A stretch of 64,000 nucleotides of DNA, taken from contig JAJEGH010000036.1 in NCBI GenBank assembly GCA_022819985.1, positions 1-64,000 on the forward strand, given 5' to 3'. The notes below the pieces were generated by a model. That model ran no database searches. It saw only the letters and a list, made by a program, of their open reading frames with translations, and was not told where the DNA came from. How positions within the stretch are numbered: the first letter of the stretch is position 1; each line of letters starts with the position of its first letter. The DNA is from Alphaproteobacteria bacterium. GTDB lineage: Bacteria > Pseudomonadota > Alphaproteobacteria > Bin65. The position numbers and the translations under genes were made by a program. This document shows, in pieces, positions 1-8,437 of the stretch.

Positions 1-1
1 G

Positions 2-151
2 GCGGCATGGGCCGTATTGTGGTTCATGTTCTTCCTGCTGCTGGCGATGCAGAAACCGATTGCCAAGGTGACCGGCGCGGTGACCTGCATACAGGGCATC
101 GTGACGGCCTGGCTGCCGGGATACCTGCTGCTGGGCGGCTATATCGCCTGA
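2..151 (+). CDS. C-terminal end of an AmiS/UreI family amide/urea channel (partial)
   Basis: Only the last 49 residues are in the window; the gene enters from the left. They form a hydrophobic segment starting AAWAVLWFMFFLLLAM, then a short polar link, then a second hydrophobic stretch containing GIVTAWLPGYLLLGG. The pattern WAVLW, PIAK.TG and GIVTAW.PG closely matches the C-terminus of UreI/AmiS proton-gated urea or short-amide channels (UreI ends in a similar GILTAWIPAWLL stretch). These inner-membrane proteins let urea or small aliphatic amides into the cell. The FmdB-like gene that follows supports an amidase/formamidase operon, whose catalytic gene would lie left of the window. The family call rests on the C-terminus alone. 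Confidence 0.6.
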   Translation, partial: AAWAVLWFMFFLLLAMQKPIAKVTGAVTCIQGIVTAWLPGYLLLGGYIA

Positions 152-257
152 GGCTCGTATCCTCGGGTTCGATATCCGACTCGGGGCGCGCCGTCCGATT
201 CCGCCGGACTGCGCGCCCCTTTCCGGTTACCATGGCGCAACGGCCTGGGAGGGCGCG

Positions 258-566
258 ATGCCGATTTACGAATATATTTGCGACGATTGCGGCCCGTTCA
301 CGGAGATGGAACGAATGGCCAGGGCCTCGGATCCCAAGCCCTGTCCGTCCTGCGACCGGCCTTCCCGGCGGGGCATCAGCGCGCCATTCCTGGCCGATAT
401 GGACCCGAACAACCGGGTCGCGCACCAGCACAACGAAAAGAGCGCCCACGAGCCCCGGGTCGGCAACGTCAAGAAACACGATCATGGCCATCGCGGCCAC
501 GAGCACGGCCACGGCGGGCATCGTCACGTCCATAAAGGTTCGCGCCCCTGGATGATCGGGCACTGA
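258..566 (+). CDS. FmdB family zinc-ribbon protein with His-rich tail
   Basis: A 102-residue protein starting MPIYEYICDDCG, the signature opening of the FmdB (CxxC_CXXC_SSSS) family. Two CxxC pairs (C8/C11 and C29/C32) form a zinc ribbon. The last third (about residues 65-96) is rich in His, Gly and Lys and could bind metal; this tail is longer than the minimal domain. A GGGAGGGCG Shine-Dalgarno-like stretch sits just before the ATG. FmdB was named as a putative regulator of formamide/amide-inducible amidase genes in Methylophilus, and this gene follows an amide/urea channel remnant, so an amide-utilisation operon is the likely context. Molecular function is otherwise unproven. Confidence 0.85.
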   Translation: MPIYEYICDDCGPFTEMERMARASDPKPCPSCDRPSRRGISAPFLADMDPNNRVAHQHNEKSAHEPRVGNVKKHDHGHRGHEHGHGGHRHVHKGSRPWMIGH

Positions 567-787
567 CCGCCGGCCGGGAACAGACCTGCCCCGTTATGGC
601 TATGCCCGGAAACGAGGCGCCAGCGCCCGTCCTGCACAAACGTCGCGCCTCGATCCGCACGAACGGCACGGCGCCCCGAAGGTACCGCATCGCTCCCGAA
701 GCCGCCCTCAACCCGAACCGCAGCTTTATCCCGAACCGATATGTACCCGGACAGTAGCGCGCACGGCCGGGCAGGACCGCTCGACGC

Positions 788-1183
788 ATGACCTATTTCT
801 GGATCGCGCTCGGCAGCGCCCTCGGCGGCGTCGGCCGCTACTGGTGCAATTCGCTGGTAACGGCGCGGCTGGGACCGGAGTTTCCCTGGGGCACCCTTCT
901 GGTCAACGTGGCCGGCTCGCTGCTAATCGGCGTTGTCGCGGCGCTCAGCGCATCCTTCGACCGCCCGTGGCCCGGACAGGAGGCGCGCGCCTTCATCGTG
1001 GTCGGCTTCTGCGGCGGCTACACGACCTTTTCGGCCTTCAGCCTGCAGACATTGGAACTGCTGCACAACGGCGATTGGCTGCGGGCCGGCGGCAATATCC
1101 TGCTGTCGGTCGCGCTGTGCCTGGTGGCCGTCTGGCTGGGCTATCTCGCGGGCAACGGCATCAACCAACTGAGGGCCGGCTGA
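788..1183 (+). CDS. crcB: Fluoride efflux channel CrcB/Fluc
   Basis: A 131-residue inner-membrane protein with four hydrophobic helices, the usual length for CrcB/Fluc, which works as an antiparallel dimer exporting fluoride. Family landmarks are present: GGVGRY near residue 13, GTLLVNVAGS with the pore Asn at 40, and GFCGGYTTFSAF at 73-84, which carries the phenylalanines lining the fluoride path. The ATG follows a weak AGGA. The 220-bp leader holds no fluoride riboswitch that I can recognise. The gene ends 9 bp from the stop of the convergent aminotransferase gene. Confidence 0.93.
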   Translation: MTYFWIALGSALGGVGRYWCNSLVTARLGPEFPWGTLLVNVAGSLLIGVVAALSASFDRPWPGQEARAFIVVGFCGGYTTFSAFSLQTLELLHNGDWLRAGGNILLSVALCLVAVWLGYLAGNGINQLRAG

Positions 1184-1192
1184 GTCCGGCGC

Positions 1193-2362
1193 TCACGCGA
1201 CCGCAGCCCGGACCGCTTCGACGATCCGGTCCGCCGTGTCGTCGCGCATGTAGGCGTGCATGGGCAGGCTCACGATCCGGCCGCACAGCGCCTCGCTGAC
1301 GGGCAGGGAACCCTCGCCGCCGCCATATTCCCGGTAGGCCGGCTGCAGATGCATCGGCTCCGGATAGTAGACCGCCGTGGGAATGCCCGATTCGCCGAGG
1401 CGGGCGCGCAGGCCGTCGCGGTCGTCCGTCAGAATGGAATATTGCGCCCAGCTGCTCAGGATGCCGTCGAAACGGGCCGGCGTTTGCACCCTGTCGCCAA
1501 GGCCGGCGTCGTAGCGGTCCGCCAGCCGGTTGCGCGCCGCGACCTCGCCTTCGAACGCCGGCAGCTTGCCGAGGAGAACGGCGGCCTGGAAGCTGTCGAG
1601 CCGGGCATTGAGGCCGACCCGCTCGACGGCGTATCGCACGCTGCCCTGTCCGTGGACCCGGATCGAACGCAGCAGGGCCGCCATTTCGGGATCGTCGGTG
1701 AACACCGCACCGCCGTCGCCGTAGCAGCCGAGCGGCTTGGCCGGATAGAAGCTGGTCGTCGTGACCGGCGCCAGGGTGCCGACCTTCCGGTTGCCGCGCC
1801 GGGCGCCGAAGCTCTGGGCGGCATCGGCGATCAGGTTCAGGCCCTCCGCCCCGGCAATCCGGTTGAGCGCCTCGTAATCCGCCGGCAGGCCGAACAGATC
1901 GACGGCGATAACCGCCTTCGGCGTCAACGCGCCCTCGTCGCGCACCCGGGCTATGCTCCGCTCGAGGCCGGCGGGATCCATGTTGAAGGAAGCGCCGTCG
2001 ATATCGACGAAGACCGGCATGGCGCCGAGCAGCAAGACCACCTCGGCGGTCGCGGTGAAGGTAAAACCGGGAACGAATACCGCATCGCCCGGCCCGACGC
2101 CGAGCGCCATGAGGGGCGCGATCAGAGCATCGGTGCCGCTGGAAACCGCCACGGCATGCCGCGCGCCGCAGAAGTCGCACAGCGCCTGTTCGAGCGCCTC
2201 GATTTCCGGGCCCATGATGAAGCCGCCATGCCGGAAGACCTCCGCGATCCGTGGCGCGATCGCGTCTTTCAGCGCGGCGTACTGCGCCCGGATACCGGCG
2301 AATTCCAGGTCCGGCACTTCGGTTTCCGGCAGGAAGAACGCCTGCGGCGCCTCGGATGACAT
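1193..2362 (-). CDS. DegT/DnrJ/EryC1/StrS family PLP sugar aminotransferase (WbpE-like)
   Basis: A 389-residue PLP aminotransferase that would transfer an amino group to a keto nucleotide sugar. The Schiff-base lysine is K209 in SFYPAKPLGCYGDGGA, and the cofactor-ring aspartate is D180 in DAAQSFGA; SSGTDAL near residue 74 binds phosphate. The FYP.KPLGCYGDGGA form is most like WbpE/WlbC enzymes that aminate UDP-3-keto-GlcNAc uronate in LPS sugar synthesis. The start at 2362 is chosen because the family homology begins just after it and GGAG lies upstream; the frame stays open for 80 more residues of low-complexity sequence. It sits 88 bp downstream of hemA on the same strand, far from any visible glycan cluster. 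Confidence 0.85.
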   Translation of the reverse strand: MSSEAPQAFFLPETEVPDLEFAGIRAQYAALKDAIAPRIAEVFRHGGFIMGPEIEALEQALCDFCGARHAVAVSSGTDALIAPLMALGVGPGDAVFVPGFTFTATAEVVLLLGAMPVFVDIDGASFNMDPAGLERSIARVRDEGALTPKAVIAVDLFGLPADYEALNRIAGAEGLNLIADAAQSFGARRGNRKVGTLAPVTTTSFYPAKPLGCYGDGGAVFTDDPEMAALLRSIRVHGQGSVRYAVERVGLNARLDSFQAAVLLGKLPAFEGEVAARNRLADRYDAGLGDRVQTPARFDGILSSWAQYSILTDDRDGLRARLGESGIPTAVYYPEPMHLQPAYREYGGGEGSLPVSEALCGRIVSLPMHAYMRDDTADRIVEAVRAAVA

Positions 2363-2450
2363 GTCGGGTTTCTTCTCCGGCGCGGTCGATGCCGCCGTCG
2401 GTTTCACTCGGTCGCGAAGGCGTCGGGATCGCCCGGCCTGGCCGTCGGGA

Positions 2451-3662
2451 TCATGCTGCGGGTTTGAGGGCCAGCCGGTTCCAGACCGCCGAAAGGGACG
2501 CCGCCAGATGCTCGATGTCGGCATCCGAATGCAGCGGCGACGGCGTGATGCGCAGCCGCTCCGTGCCGCGCGGCACGGTCGGGAAATTGATCGGCTGGAC
2601 ATAGATGCCGTAGTCGTCCAGCAGCAGGTCGGAAATCTGCTTGCAGATCACCGGGTCGCCCACCGGCACCGGCACGATATGGCTGGCATTGTCCATATGG
2701 CGGATGCCCCTTTCCATCAGCTTTCTGCGGACCTTCGCGACCGTTTCGCGCTGGCGCTGCCGTTCGGCATCGCTCGTTTTCAGATGGCGGATGCTCTCGA
2801 TCGCAGCCGCCGCGACGGCGGGCGGCGGGGCGGTGGTGAAAATGAAGGCCGAGGCATAGCTGCGGACGAAATCGACGATCGCGGCCGAAGCGGCGATATA
2901 GCCGCCGACGCAGCCGAAAGCCTTCGCCAGCGTCCCCTCGATAACGTCGATTCGGCCGGCGACGCCTTCCCGTTCGGCGACGCCGCCGCCGCGCGGGCCG
3001 TACAGGCCGACGGCGTGGACCTCATCCAGATAGGTCAGTGCGCCGTAGCGTTCGGCCAGGTCGCAGAAACGGGCGATCGGCGCGATATCCCCGTCCATCG
3101 AATAGACCGATTCGAACGCGATCAGCTTCGGCCGGTCCGGGTCCGCCTCGGCCAGCAGCCGTTCCAGATGGCCGGCGTCGTTGTGCCGGAAAATGCGTTT
3201 TTCCGCGCGCGACTGGCGGATGCCCTCGATCATCGACGCGTGGTTCAGCGCGTCGGAAAAGACGATGCAGCCGGGAAGCTTCGACGCCAGCGTGCTGAGC
3301 GCCGCGAGGTTGGCGACATAGCCCGATGTGCAGACCAGCGACGCTTCCTTGCCGTGAAGGTCGCACAGTTCCCGCTCGAGCAGGACATGGAAATGGTTCG
3401 TGCCCGCGATGTTACGCGTGCCGCCGGCGCCGGCGCCGCAGCGGTCGATCGCGCCGTGCATGGCCCGCAGCACCTCCGGATGCTGGCCCATGCCCAGATA
3501 GTCGTTCGAACACCATACCGTGACTTCGCTCGCAGCACCGTCCTTGCGCCGCGTGGCCTTCGGGAAGTCGCCGGCATGCCGCTCGATATCGGCGAACACC
3601 CGGTAGCGGCCCTCCCGGTGCAGACTCTCGATCTGCTGCTGGAAGAAACGGTCATAGTCCAT
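2451..3662 (-). CDS. hemA: 5-aminolevulinate synthase
   Basis: A 403-residue PLP enzyme condensing glycine and succinyl-CoA into 5-aminolevulinate, the first step of haem and tetrapyrrole synthesis by the C4 route used in alphaproteobacteria. It begins [10 protein letters not shown], typical of bacterial ALAS. The substrate-binding [15 protein letters not shown] segment lies at 76-90, the PLP aspartate in [11 protein letters not shown] near 212, and the Schiff-base lysine is K247 in EGTLAKAFG. An in-frame ATG four codons upstream (3674) is the other start; I prefer 3662 because homologues start with MDY. It is transcribed away from a long AT-richer leader and may be co-transcribed with the downstream aminotransferase. 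Confidence 0.96.
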   Translation of the reverse strand: MDYDRFFQQQIESLHREGRYRVFADIERHAGDFPKATRRKDGAASEVTVWCSNDYLGMGQHPEVLRAMHGAIDRCGAGAGGTRNIAGTNHFHVLLERELCDLHGKEASLVCTSGYVANLAALSTLASKLPGCIVFSDALNHASMIEGIRQSRAEKRIFRHNDAGHLERLLAEADPDRPKLIAFESVYSMDGDIAPIARFCDLAERYGALTYLDEVHAVGLYGPRGGGVAEREGVAGRIDVIEGTLAKAFGCVGGYIAASAAIVDFVRSYASAFIFTTAPPPAVAAAAIESIRHLKTSDAERQRQRETVAKVRRKLMERGIRHMDNASHIVPVPVGDPVICKQISDLLLDDYGIYVQPINFPTVPRGTERLRITPSPLHSDADIEHLAASLSAVWNRLALKPAA

Positions 3663-4161
3663 AGGTCGTTCCATACGATCGCCCCGGCCGCCGCTGCTGC
3701 GTCTCCGGCGCGGCGGGCAGTCCGTGCTCCAGTATCGCCGATCGTGCCAATGTTCGCCCCGGAAAAATGCCGCAACGATGTTATGTCCACCGGGTTATGT
3801 CCGCTCGGTTTATCCACCGGGCGGTCAATGCCGAAACCGCCGGCGCGCCCCGCCGTTACCCCTCCGTTATACCTCCGGACTTCGCCAACGCCGAAGCACG
3901 GCGCTGCGGGCCGGAATTTCGTGCAACTGCGGCGAATGCGTCCCGGAAATTCCTCCAGCGTAATTGCAATTCGCCCCCGTCGTTCGTTTCCGATGCCGGA
4001 CTCTGCAATCGGTGCGGCGGTGTTTCCGCGCTGTTGCCTGCCGCACCCGCCGGCAGGCTAGCGGATACCGCTTGACGTCCCGGCCGTCCGGTCTTTCGAA
4101 ACTTCATCTTGTTTTATTGCCCGATTTGGTTTAGGGACATTCCGCCGGTTAATACAATGTT

Positions 4162-4179
4162 GTTTCGGAAGCGCGAAAC
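4162..4179. promoter_or_regulatory. Inverted repeat GTTTCG-N6-CGAAAC, copy 1
   Basis: GTTTCGGAAGCGCGAAAC has perfect 6-bp arms around a 6-bp centre. A second copy with the same arms and outside bases (both followed by TGTC or AGTC) lies about 75 bp downstream. Paired symmetric sites upstream of the gene at 4339 look like binding sites for a dimeric regulator; no regulator is identified. Confidence 0.4.
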
Positions 4180-4235
4180 TGTCATGTCCGAAGCGGGCTT
4201 AAGGACTGTTCATGCCGGATTGCCGGCTTTGAACG

Positions 4236-4254
4236 GTTTCGGCAATGTCGAAAC
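4236..4254. promoter_or_regulatory. Inverted repeat GTTTCG-N7-CGAAAC, copy 2
   Basis: GTTTCGGCAATGTCGAAAC repeats the arms of the copy at 4162 with a 7-bp centre. Centre-to-centre spacing between the two is about 75 bp, close to seven helical turns, which would place both on one face of the DNA. It lies about 85 bp before the start of the gene at 4339. Confidence 0.4.
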
Positions 4255-4338
4255 AGTCTCTACCGGTTTCGATTCGTCGAGTATTCGAAAGCGGCCGTTC
4301 TTCCGGCAAAACCGTTAACCGAAAGAGGCAAATCAAGC

Positions 4339-4611
4339 ATGTCTTCGCATTCAATCGACCAGAGCAATCTGACCAAAGGCCAGATTCGCAAACTCAACGC
4401 GTTGTGCAAGTCCGTAGGCCATGAAATCGGCGAGCGCGCCTTTGTCGAATGGCTTGCTTCCCAGACGGAAGAGGAAGGCGACAGCGGCGCGGAGACGATT
4501 GCGAATACGCTCTGGCCCATGGTCCAGGACGGCAGCCTCAAAATTCCGCGCGGCGGCTACCGGGTCCGGCGCGGCCGGGGCCGGATCATCGTCGAACCGG
4601 CCGGTTCGTAG
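4339..4611 (+). CDS. Small protein of unknown function (90 aa)
   Basis: A 90-residue protein beginning MSSHSIDQSNLTKGQIRKL. The AAAGAGG about 13 bases before the ATG is a plausible ribosome-binding site, and a strong hairpin follows the stop, so this is a self-contained transcription unit. The first two thirds are acidic and look helical (LNALCKSVGHEIGERAFVEWL), with no membrane segment or signal peptide; the last 20 residues (GGYRVRRGRGRIIVEP) are strongly basic. I do not recognise the family. Its codon use looks native and it sits behind duplicated palindromes, suggesting specific regulation. Confidence 0.6.
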   Translation: MSSHSIDQSNLTKGQIRKLNALCKSVGHEIGERAFVEWLASQTEEEGDSGAETIANTLWPMVQDGSLKIPRGGYRVRRGRGRIIVEPAGS

Positions 4612-4640
4612 CCCGGCGCACGGATCGCCTGCCTTCTTTC

Positions 4641-4671
4641 GGAGCCCGCCGGCCGTGTGCCGGCGGGCTCC
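4641..4671 (+). terminator. Strong hairpin, probable terminator
   Basis: Perfect 13-bp arms GGAGCCCGCCGGC and GCCGGCGGGCTCC around a 5-base loop, 30 bases after the stop of the small gene at 4339. Only a short GCTTTGG follows, so it is not a textbook T-tailed terminator, but the stem is very stable. Confidence 0.65.
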
Positions 4672-5345
4672 GCTTTGGCCCGCCCCGGCGCACAGCCGCT
4701 TCGCTTCGCTGCATTCGTTCGGCTGTTTCCGGAATTCGTTCGTCCGGTCCGGGACGTAGCGCCAGGGCGCAACGGTTTGTTATCGAGTCCCTCGAAGCCT
4801 TCCCCCGCCAATTTGTTCATTCTGTCGGATTCGAACGCCGAACAGTCCGAACGGAACAGGCTGCGGTCCGGGCCTTCCGCCGCGGCGCTTCCGTTTCGGC
4901 GAGTTGCGGTTTCATCGATTGTCCGCAGACCTGCCGTTCCGGACCGCCAAATCGAGCGTAAAGAACAGGTGGAATGGCGTGGATTTTCGGCCGGCAATGC
5001 AGATAGTGCCGAACTGCGTACGTCGAAACTCCGGTCCGTTGCCTGGCGCACCCGGATTTTGGCGAGATCCCGTCTTTACCCACCGGTGGCGGCGCACAGC
5101 ATTTGCCGAGGCGCGAGATGTGCGGGATACGCTATCGCCCATTCGACAGGTAGCGGAGCCATTCCGAAACGAACTTCGGCGCCTCAACTCGCACTCTGCC
5201 GTCGCGCAATTTCTCCGGCTGAAGTTCGCCTCCGGAACACCTTTCCGAAGATTGATTTAGCCGCAACGCGCCGGCCCCCGCGCAGGCTGGCAATGCGCGG
5301 GCAGCATGCTAGAACCCGTCGCGGCGCACAGTAAAGGTTCGATCC
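4672..5345. other. Intergenic stretch without a recognisable gene
   Basis: About 670 bases between the hairpin and the FAD oxidoreductase. Open frames here encode only Arg/Ser-rich low-complexity peptides with no family resemblance. I saw no convincing promoter consensus, repeat or RNA structure. The 3' end must hold the promoter of the oxidoreductase at 5346. Confidence 0.5.
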
Positions 5346-6716
5346 ATGGCCCACTTTCCCGGCATGAAAACGGTTCGTATCCAGGACCGGCCGGCACAGG
5401 TCTACCGCAGCGACCTTTGCGTTATCGGGTCGGGCGCGGCCGGCCTTTCGGCAGCGCTGGAAGCGGCCCGGCTGGGCCAGCAGGTCGCGATCGTGGACGC
5501 CGCGCCCAACCTCGGCGGCCAGGCGGTCGGGGCCGCCCTCGGCACGATTTGCGGCCTGTTCCGCAACGGGCCGGTTCCCAGACGCCTGACCCACGGCGTC
5601 ATGGACGGCCTGTTCGAAGCCCTGTTCGACCGGGGCGAGGCCGCCCTGCGACGGGTGCGCGGCACCTTCATCCTGGACTATGTGCCCAACGCCTGGATGC
5701 GCTGGGCCGAGGGGCAGGTCGCCGAGTGCGGCATCGTTCCCCTGCCCGGCGCCATCGTCCGCCGGGTCGAGCAGCGCGACGGCATCGTCGAGGCGCTCCT
5801 TCTCAGCACCCGTTTCGGCGATGCCCGGGTCGAGGCCAACCGCTTCGTCGACGCGTCGGGCGACGCGGTGGTGCCGTGGCTGGCCGGGCAGGAGCTGCGC
5901 GAATCGGCAAAGCCGGTTCTCGGCACGGTGATGGCGATCCTGGAAGAGGTCGACACGTCCCTGTGCGCCGGCTATCCGCGCTCGCTCTATCACGACCTGA
6001 TCCGCAGGTTCGGCTCCGAGTTCGGCCTGGTGCGCGCCGAGGGGCCGGTCTTCGTCCTGCCGGGCACGCGCAAGCTGCTGCTCAACCTCACCCATGTCGA
6101 AACGCCGATGGAAACGGCCGGCCTGGCGCTCGCCGGCATCGAGGGGCGGCGCCAGGTCGACGCGCTGCTCAGCCTGTTCAGGCGCGAACTGCCGGAGGCG
6201 TTCCGCGAGGCCAGGGTCGCGGTCTACGGCAATGCCGGCATCCGCCAGACGAGGACCATCGTCGGCCGGAGCCATGTCACGGTCGAGGACGTCGCGACCG
6301 GGGTGCGCCCGCCCGACGCCATCGCGCGGACGACCTGGCCGATCGAACTGCACGGCGACATGACGGGCACCCACTGGACGGTCTTCGGCGAGAACCACAT
6401 CCACTACATTCCGTTCGGCGCCATGCTGCCCCAGGGGCTGCACAATGTGGTGGTCGCCGGCCGCTGCATCGACGCCGAACCGGCGGCGCTCGCCAGCCTG
6501 CGGGTCATGGGCCCCTGCTTCGCCATGGGCCGCGCCGCTGCAACGGCGGCCCATCTGAACCGCAGCGGCTCCCTGCACCAGATCGATACCGCCGCCCTCC
6601 AGGACGCGGTCGGCGACAACCTGAACCGGGAAACGACCGATCCCTGGGCGAAGGAAGCGGTCAGCGAGACCGGTCCCGAGGCAGAGGGCGCGGCCGAAGG
6701 CGCCGCCGGATCGTGA
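5346..6716 (+). CDS. FAD-dependent oxidoreductase (FAD_oxidored family)
   Basis: A 456-residue flavoprotein. The N-terminal dinucleotide fold CVIGSGAAGLSAALEAARLG (about 25-44) followed by the acidic end of strand 2 (AIVDAAP) binds the FAD ADP moiety, and NLGGQAVGAALGTICGLF follows, as in proteins of the FAD_oxidored family. The C-terminal half contains HYIPFGAMLPQGLHNVVVAGRCIDAEPAALASLRVMGPC, the FAD-closing part of the fold (residues about 355-400). No signal peptide, no Fe-S motif. Substrate unknown; members often oxidise hydroxy or amino compounds. The gene is followed after 65 bp by a Rid family gene on the same strand, a pairing that suggests an imine or enamine product. Confidence 0.8.
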   Translation: MAHFPGMKTVRIQDRPAQVYRSDLCVIGSGAAGLSAALEAARLGQQVAIVDAAPNLGGQAVGAALGTICGLFRNGPVPRRLTHGVMDGLFEALFDRGEAALRRVRGTFILDYVPNAWMRWAEGQVAECGIVPLPGAIVRRVEQRDGIVEALLLSTRFGDARVEANRFVDASGDAVVPWLAGQELRESAKPVLGTVMAILEEVDTSLCAGYPRSLYHDLIRRFGSEFGLVRAEGPVFVLPGTRKLLLNLTHVETPMETAGLALAGIEGRRQVDALLSLFRRELPEAFREARVAVYGNAGIRQTRTIVGRSHVTVEDVATGVRPPDAIARTTWPIELHGDMTGTHWTVFGENHIHYIPFGAMLPQGLHNVVVAGRCIDAEPAALASLRVMGPCFAMGRAAATAAHLNRSGSLHQIDTAALQDAVGDNLNRETTDPWAKEAVSETGPEAEGAAEGAAGS

Positions 6717-6781
6717 GAGTGACCGGGCCGGGATTTCCGGGCTAGGATGGCCGAGCCTCCCCAGCTTCGAGAGAAACGACG

Positions 6782-7222
6782 ATGCCGGCCGACCCGATCG
6801 CCTATCTGAACCCGCCGAACGCCAGCCCGGCCCAGGGCCTTTACTCCAACGCCACGGCGGTTCCGGCCGGCCCGACACTGCACATCGCCGGCCAGCTTGC
6901 CGTCGGGCGCGACGGCAGCGTGGTCGGCAAGGGCGATTTCGACGCCCAGATGCGCCAGGTGCTCGACAATCTGGGCGCGGTCCTCGAAGGCGCCGGCCTC
7001 GGCTTCAATCATGTCGTCAAGTTCACCACCTATCTCGTCCATTCCCAGGATATCGAGCGCTTCATGGCGGTCCGTGCCGAGGTGTTTCCCGCGCTGTTCG
7101 GCGGCGAAACCTATCCGCCGAATACGCTGCTGATCGTCGACCGGCTGGTGAAGGAGGAGTTCCTGATCGAAATCGAGGCGGTCGCCTACGCCGATCCCGG
7201 CGGCGGCATGCGCCAGCCCTGA
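6782..7222 (+). CDS. Rid family (RidA/YjgF/YER057c/UK114) protein
   Basis: A 146-residue protein with the chorismate-mutase-like Rid fold, which forms trimers with active sites at subunit interfaces. Landmarks are PAQGLYSNATAVPAG near residue 15, LHIAGQLAVGRDG, FDAQMRQVLDNLGAVLEGAG and the C-terminal LIEIEAVAY. The conserved arginine of true imine deaminases (in the PARS motif) is replaced: the corresponding stretch reads YPPNTLLIV, so this is probably not a RidA-type enamine deaminase but one of the other Rid subgroups. It lies just downstream of an FAD oxidoreductase on the same strand and may act on its product. Confidence 0.88.
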   Translation: MPADPIAYLNPPNASPAQGLYSNATAVPAGPTLHIAGQLAVGRDGSVVGKGDFDAQMRQVLDNLGAVLEGAGLGFNHVVKFTTYLVHSQDIERFMAVRAEVFPALFGGETYPPNTLLIVDRLVKEEFLIEIEAVAYADPGGGMRQP

Positions 7223-7232
7223 AGCCCGCGAT

Positions 7233-8222
7233 TTACCCGTCCCCGGCCGGAATATCGCCGGCCGGAATGTCACCGGTCCGGGCGCCATAGGCCGGCTCGG
7301 CCGCGATCCCGTAACCTTCGCGGTCGAGCTGACGGGCAAGCTCCGCGATGTGGGCCGGCCCGATCTCGCAGCAGCCGCCGACGATCGTCGCACCGGCCGC
7401 CGCCCAACCGAGCGCGTGGCCGGCATAGGCCGCCGGGTCCAAGTCGTCGCGCGCGTCCAGGACGTCGACGCTCCCGGCCGGCCGGAGCGGCGCCACCGAA
7501 ACGAACCCGTTGGCGTAAGCCCCGAACGGCGCACCGCTGCCGGCGAGCGCCGGCAGCGCCCGGGCGATGGCTTCCGGGCTCGAGCAATTGGCCAGCACCG
7601 CCGCCGCGCCGGCGTCGAGCGCCGCCCGGGCGCCCTCCCCGACCGGCTCGCCGGACCGCAGCACCGCGCCGTCGGCATCGTCCACCGTGAGCGCGGTCCA
7701 CACCGTCCGGCCGCTCTCGCGCGCCGCCAGCGTCGCCAGGCGCGCCTCCCGGACGGTCGCCAGGGTCTCGCACAGGAAAAGGTCGACGCCCTCCGCCTGG
7801 GCCGCGACGATCCGGCGATAGCCGGCCAGGCAGACCTCCTCGGACGGCGTCAGGTCGGGCCGGTAGGAGGCCGTGAGCGGCGGCAGGCAGCCGGCGATCC
7901 GGATGTCGTCGCGCCCGCTGCGCTCGCGCGCGGCCTGCGCGGCGCGGAGGGCGGCGGCCTGCAGGGCCTCGAACATCTCCCCGCGGCCGGCGCGGGCCAG
8001 CCGGTGCGGCGTCGCCGAATAGCTGTTCAGGGTCAGGACCCGCGCGCCGGCCTCGATGAATTCGAGATGCACGGTTTCGACGAGGTCCGGATCGTCGATC
8101 ATGACTCCCACGGACCACAGGGGCGCAGAGGGACCCCGGCGGCGCCGGTACAGCTCCTGGCCGACGCCGCCGTCGAGCAGCGCGACCGTCCCGCCGCGCG
8201 CGGGGATATCAGGATTTGTCAT
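7233..8222 (-). CDS. Homocysteine S-methyltransferase family protein
   Basis: A 329-residue cytoplasmic TIM-barrel protein of the MHT/BHMT family, which transfers methyl groups from S-methylmethionine or betaine to homocysteine. It starts the barrel with LLDGGVGQELYRR (about 16-27). The three zinc-binding cysteines of the family are present: C213 in ANCSSPEAIA and C284/C285 in GGCCEIGPAHI. The C-terminus ends in a short duplication (GDIPAGDIPAGDG), encoded by a direct repeat of about 15 bases, probably recent slippage. It converges on the Rid gene with a 10-bp gap. Whether homocysteine is really the acceptor cannot be judged from sequence. Confidence 0.85.
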   Translation of the reverse strand: MTNPDIPARGGTVALLDGGVGQELYRRRRGPSAPLWSVGVMIDDPDLVETVHLEFIEAGARVLTLNSYSATPHRLARAGRGEMFEALQAAALRAAQAARERSGRDDIRIAGCLPPLTASYRPDLTPSEEVCLAGYRRIVAAQAEGVDLFLCETLATVREARLATLAARESGRTVWTALTVDDADGAVLRSGEPVGEGARAALDAGAAAVLANCSSPEAIARALPALAGSGAPFGAYANGFVSVAPLRPAGSVDVLDARDDLDPAAYAGHALGWAAAGATIVGGCCEIGPAHIAELARQLDREGYGIAAEPAYGARTGDIPAGDIPAGDG

Positions 8223-8437
8223 GTTGTGCCGAGAAGGAGAACTTTTCCATAATATAACAATGAGATAGCGTTTTTGCCATTTTGTCCGTTTTCATGGCGC
8301 AGGCGGATTCACTCAACCCGCAGTCGTTATCTATCCGTCCTGCCGGTACCGTTTTCGTCCGCTGCCGTGCACAGTCGCCGACCGGCGGGATATGGCGGAT
8401 TGCCCCTGGGACCCGGCGAGCATATCGCCGGCTGCGG

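Larger units (their letters stand above)
3663..4338. other. Long divergent intergenic region with inverted repeats
   Basis: About 670 bases separate hemA (minus) from the small gene at 4339 (plus). The region is visibly richer in A/T than its surroundings and contains no reading frame that looks like protein: all open frames are Arg/Pro-rich shadows. It must carry the promoters of both flanking genes. Its right half holds two near-identical palindromes (4162-4179 and 4236-4254) listed separately, and a looser third one (GTTTCG at 4266, CGAAAG at 4286). Confidence 0.6.

Noticed and set aside
570..787. Possible fluoride riboswitch before crcB
   Set aside because: The conserved GGNGAUGG-type pseudoknot core is absent from the leader.
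4109..4318. Short plus-strand frame in the hemA upstream region
   Set aside because: It runs through the duplicated palindromes, has no ribosome-binding site and no protein-like composition.
4827..4836. GGATTCGAAC, the reverse of a tRNA T-loop
   Set aside because: Flanking bases do not form the T-stem or an acceptor stem, and no anticodon arm is found on the minus strand.
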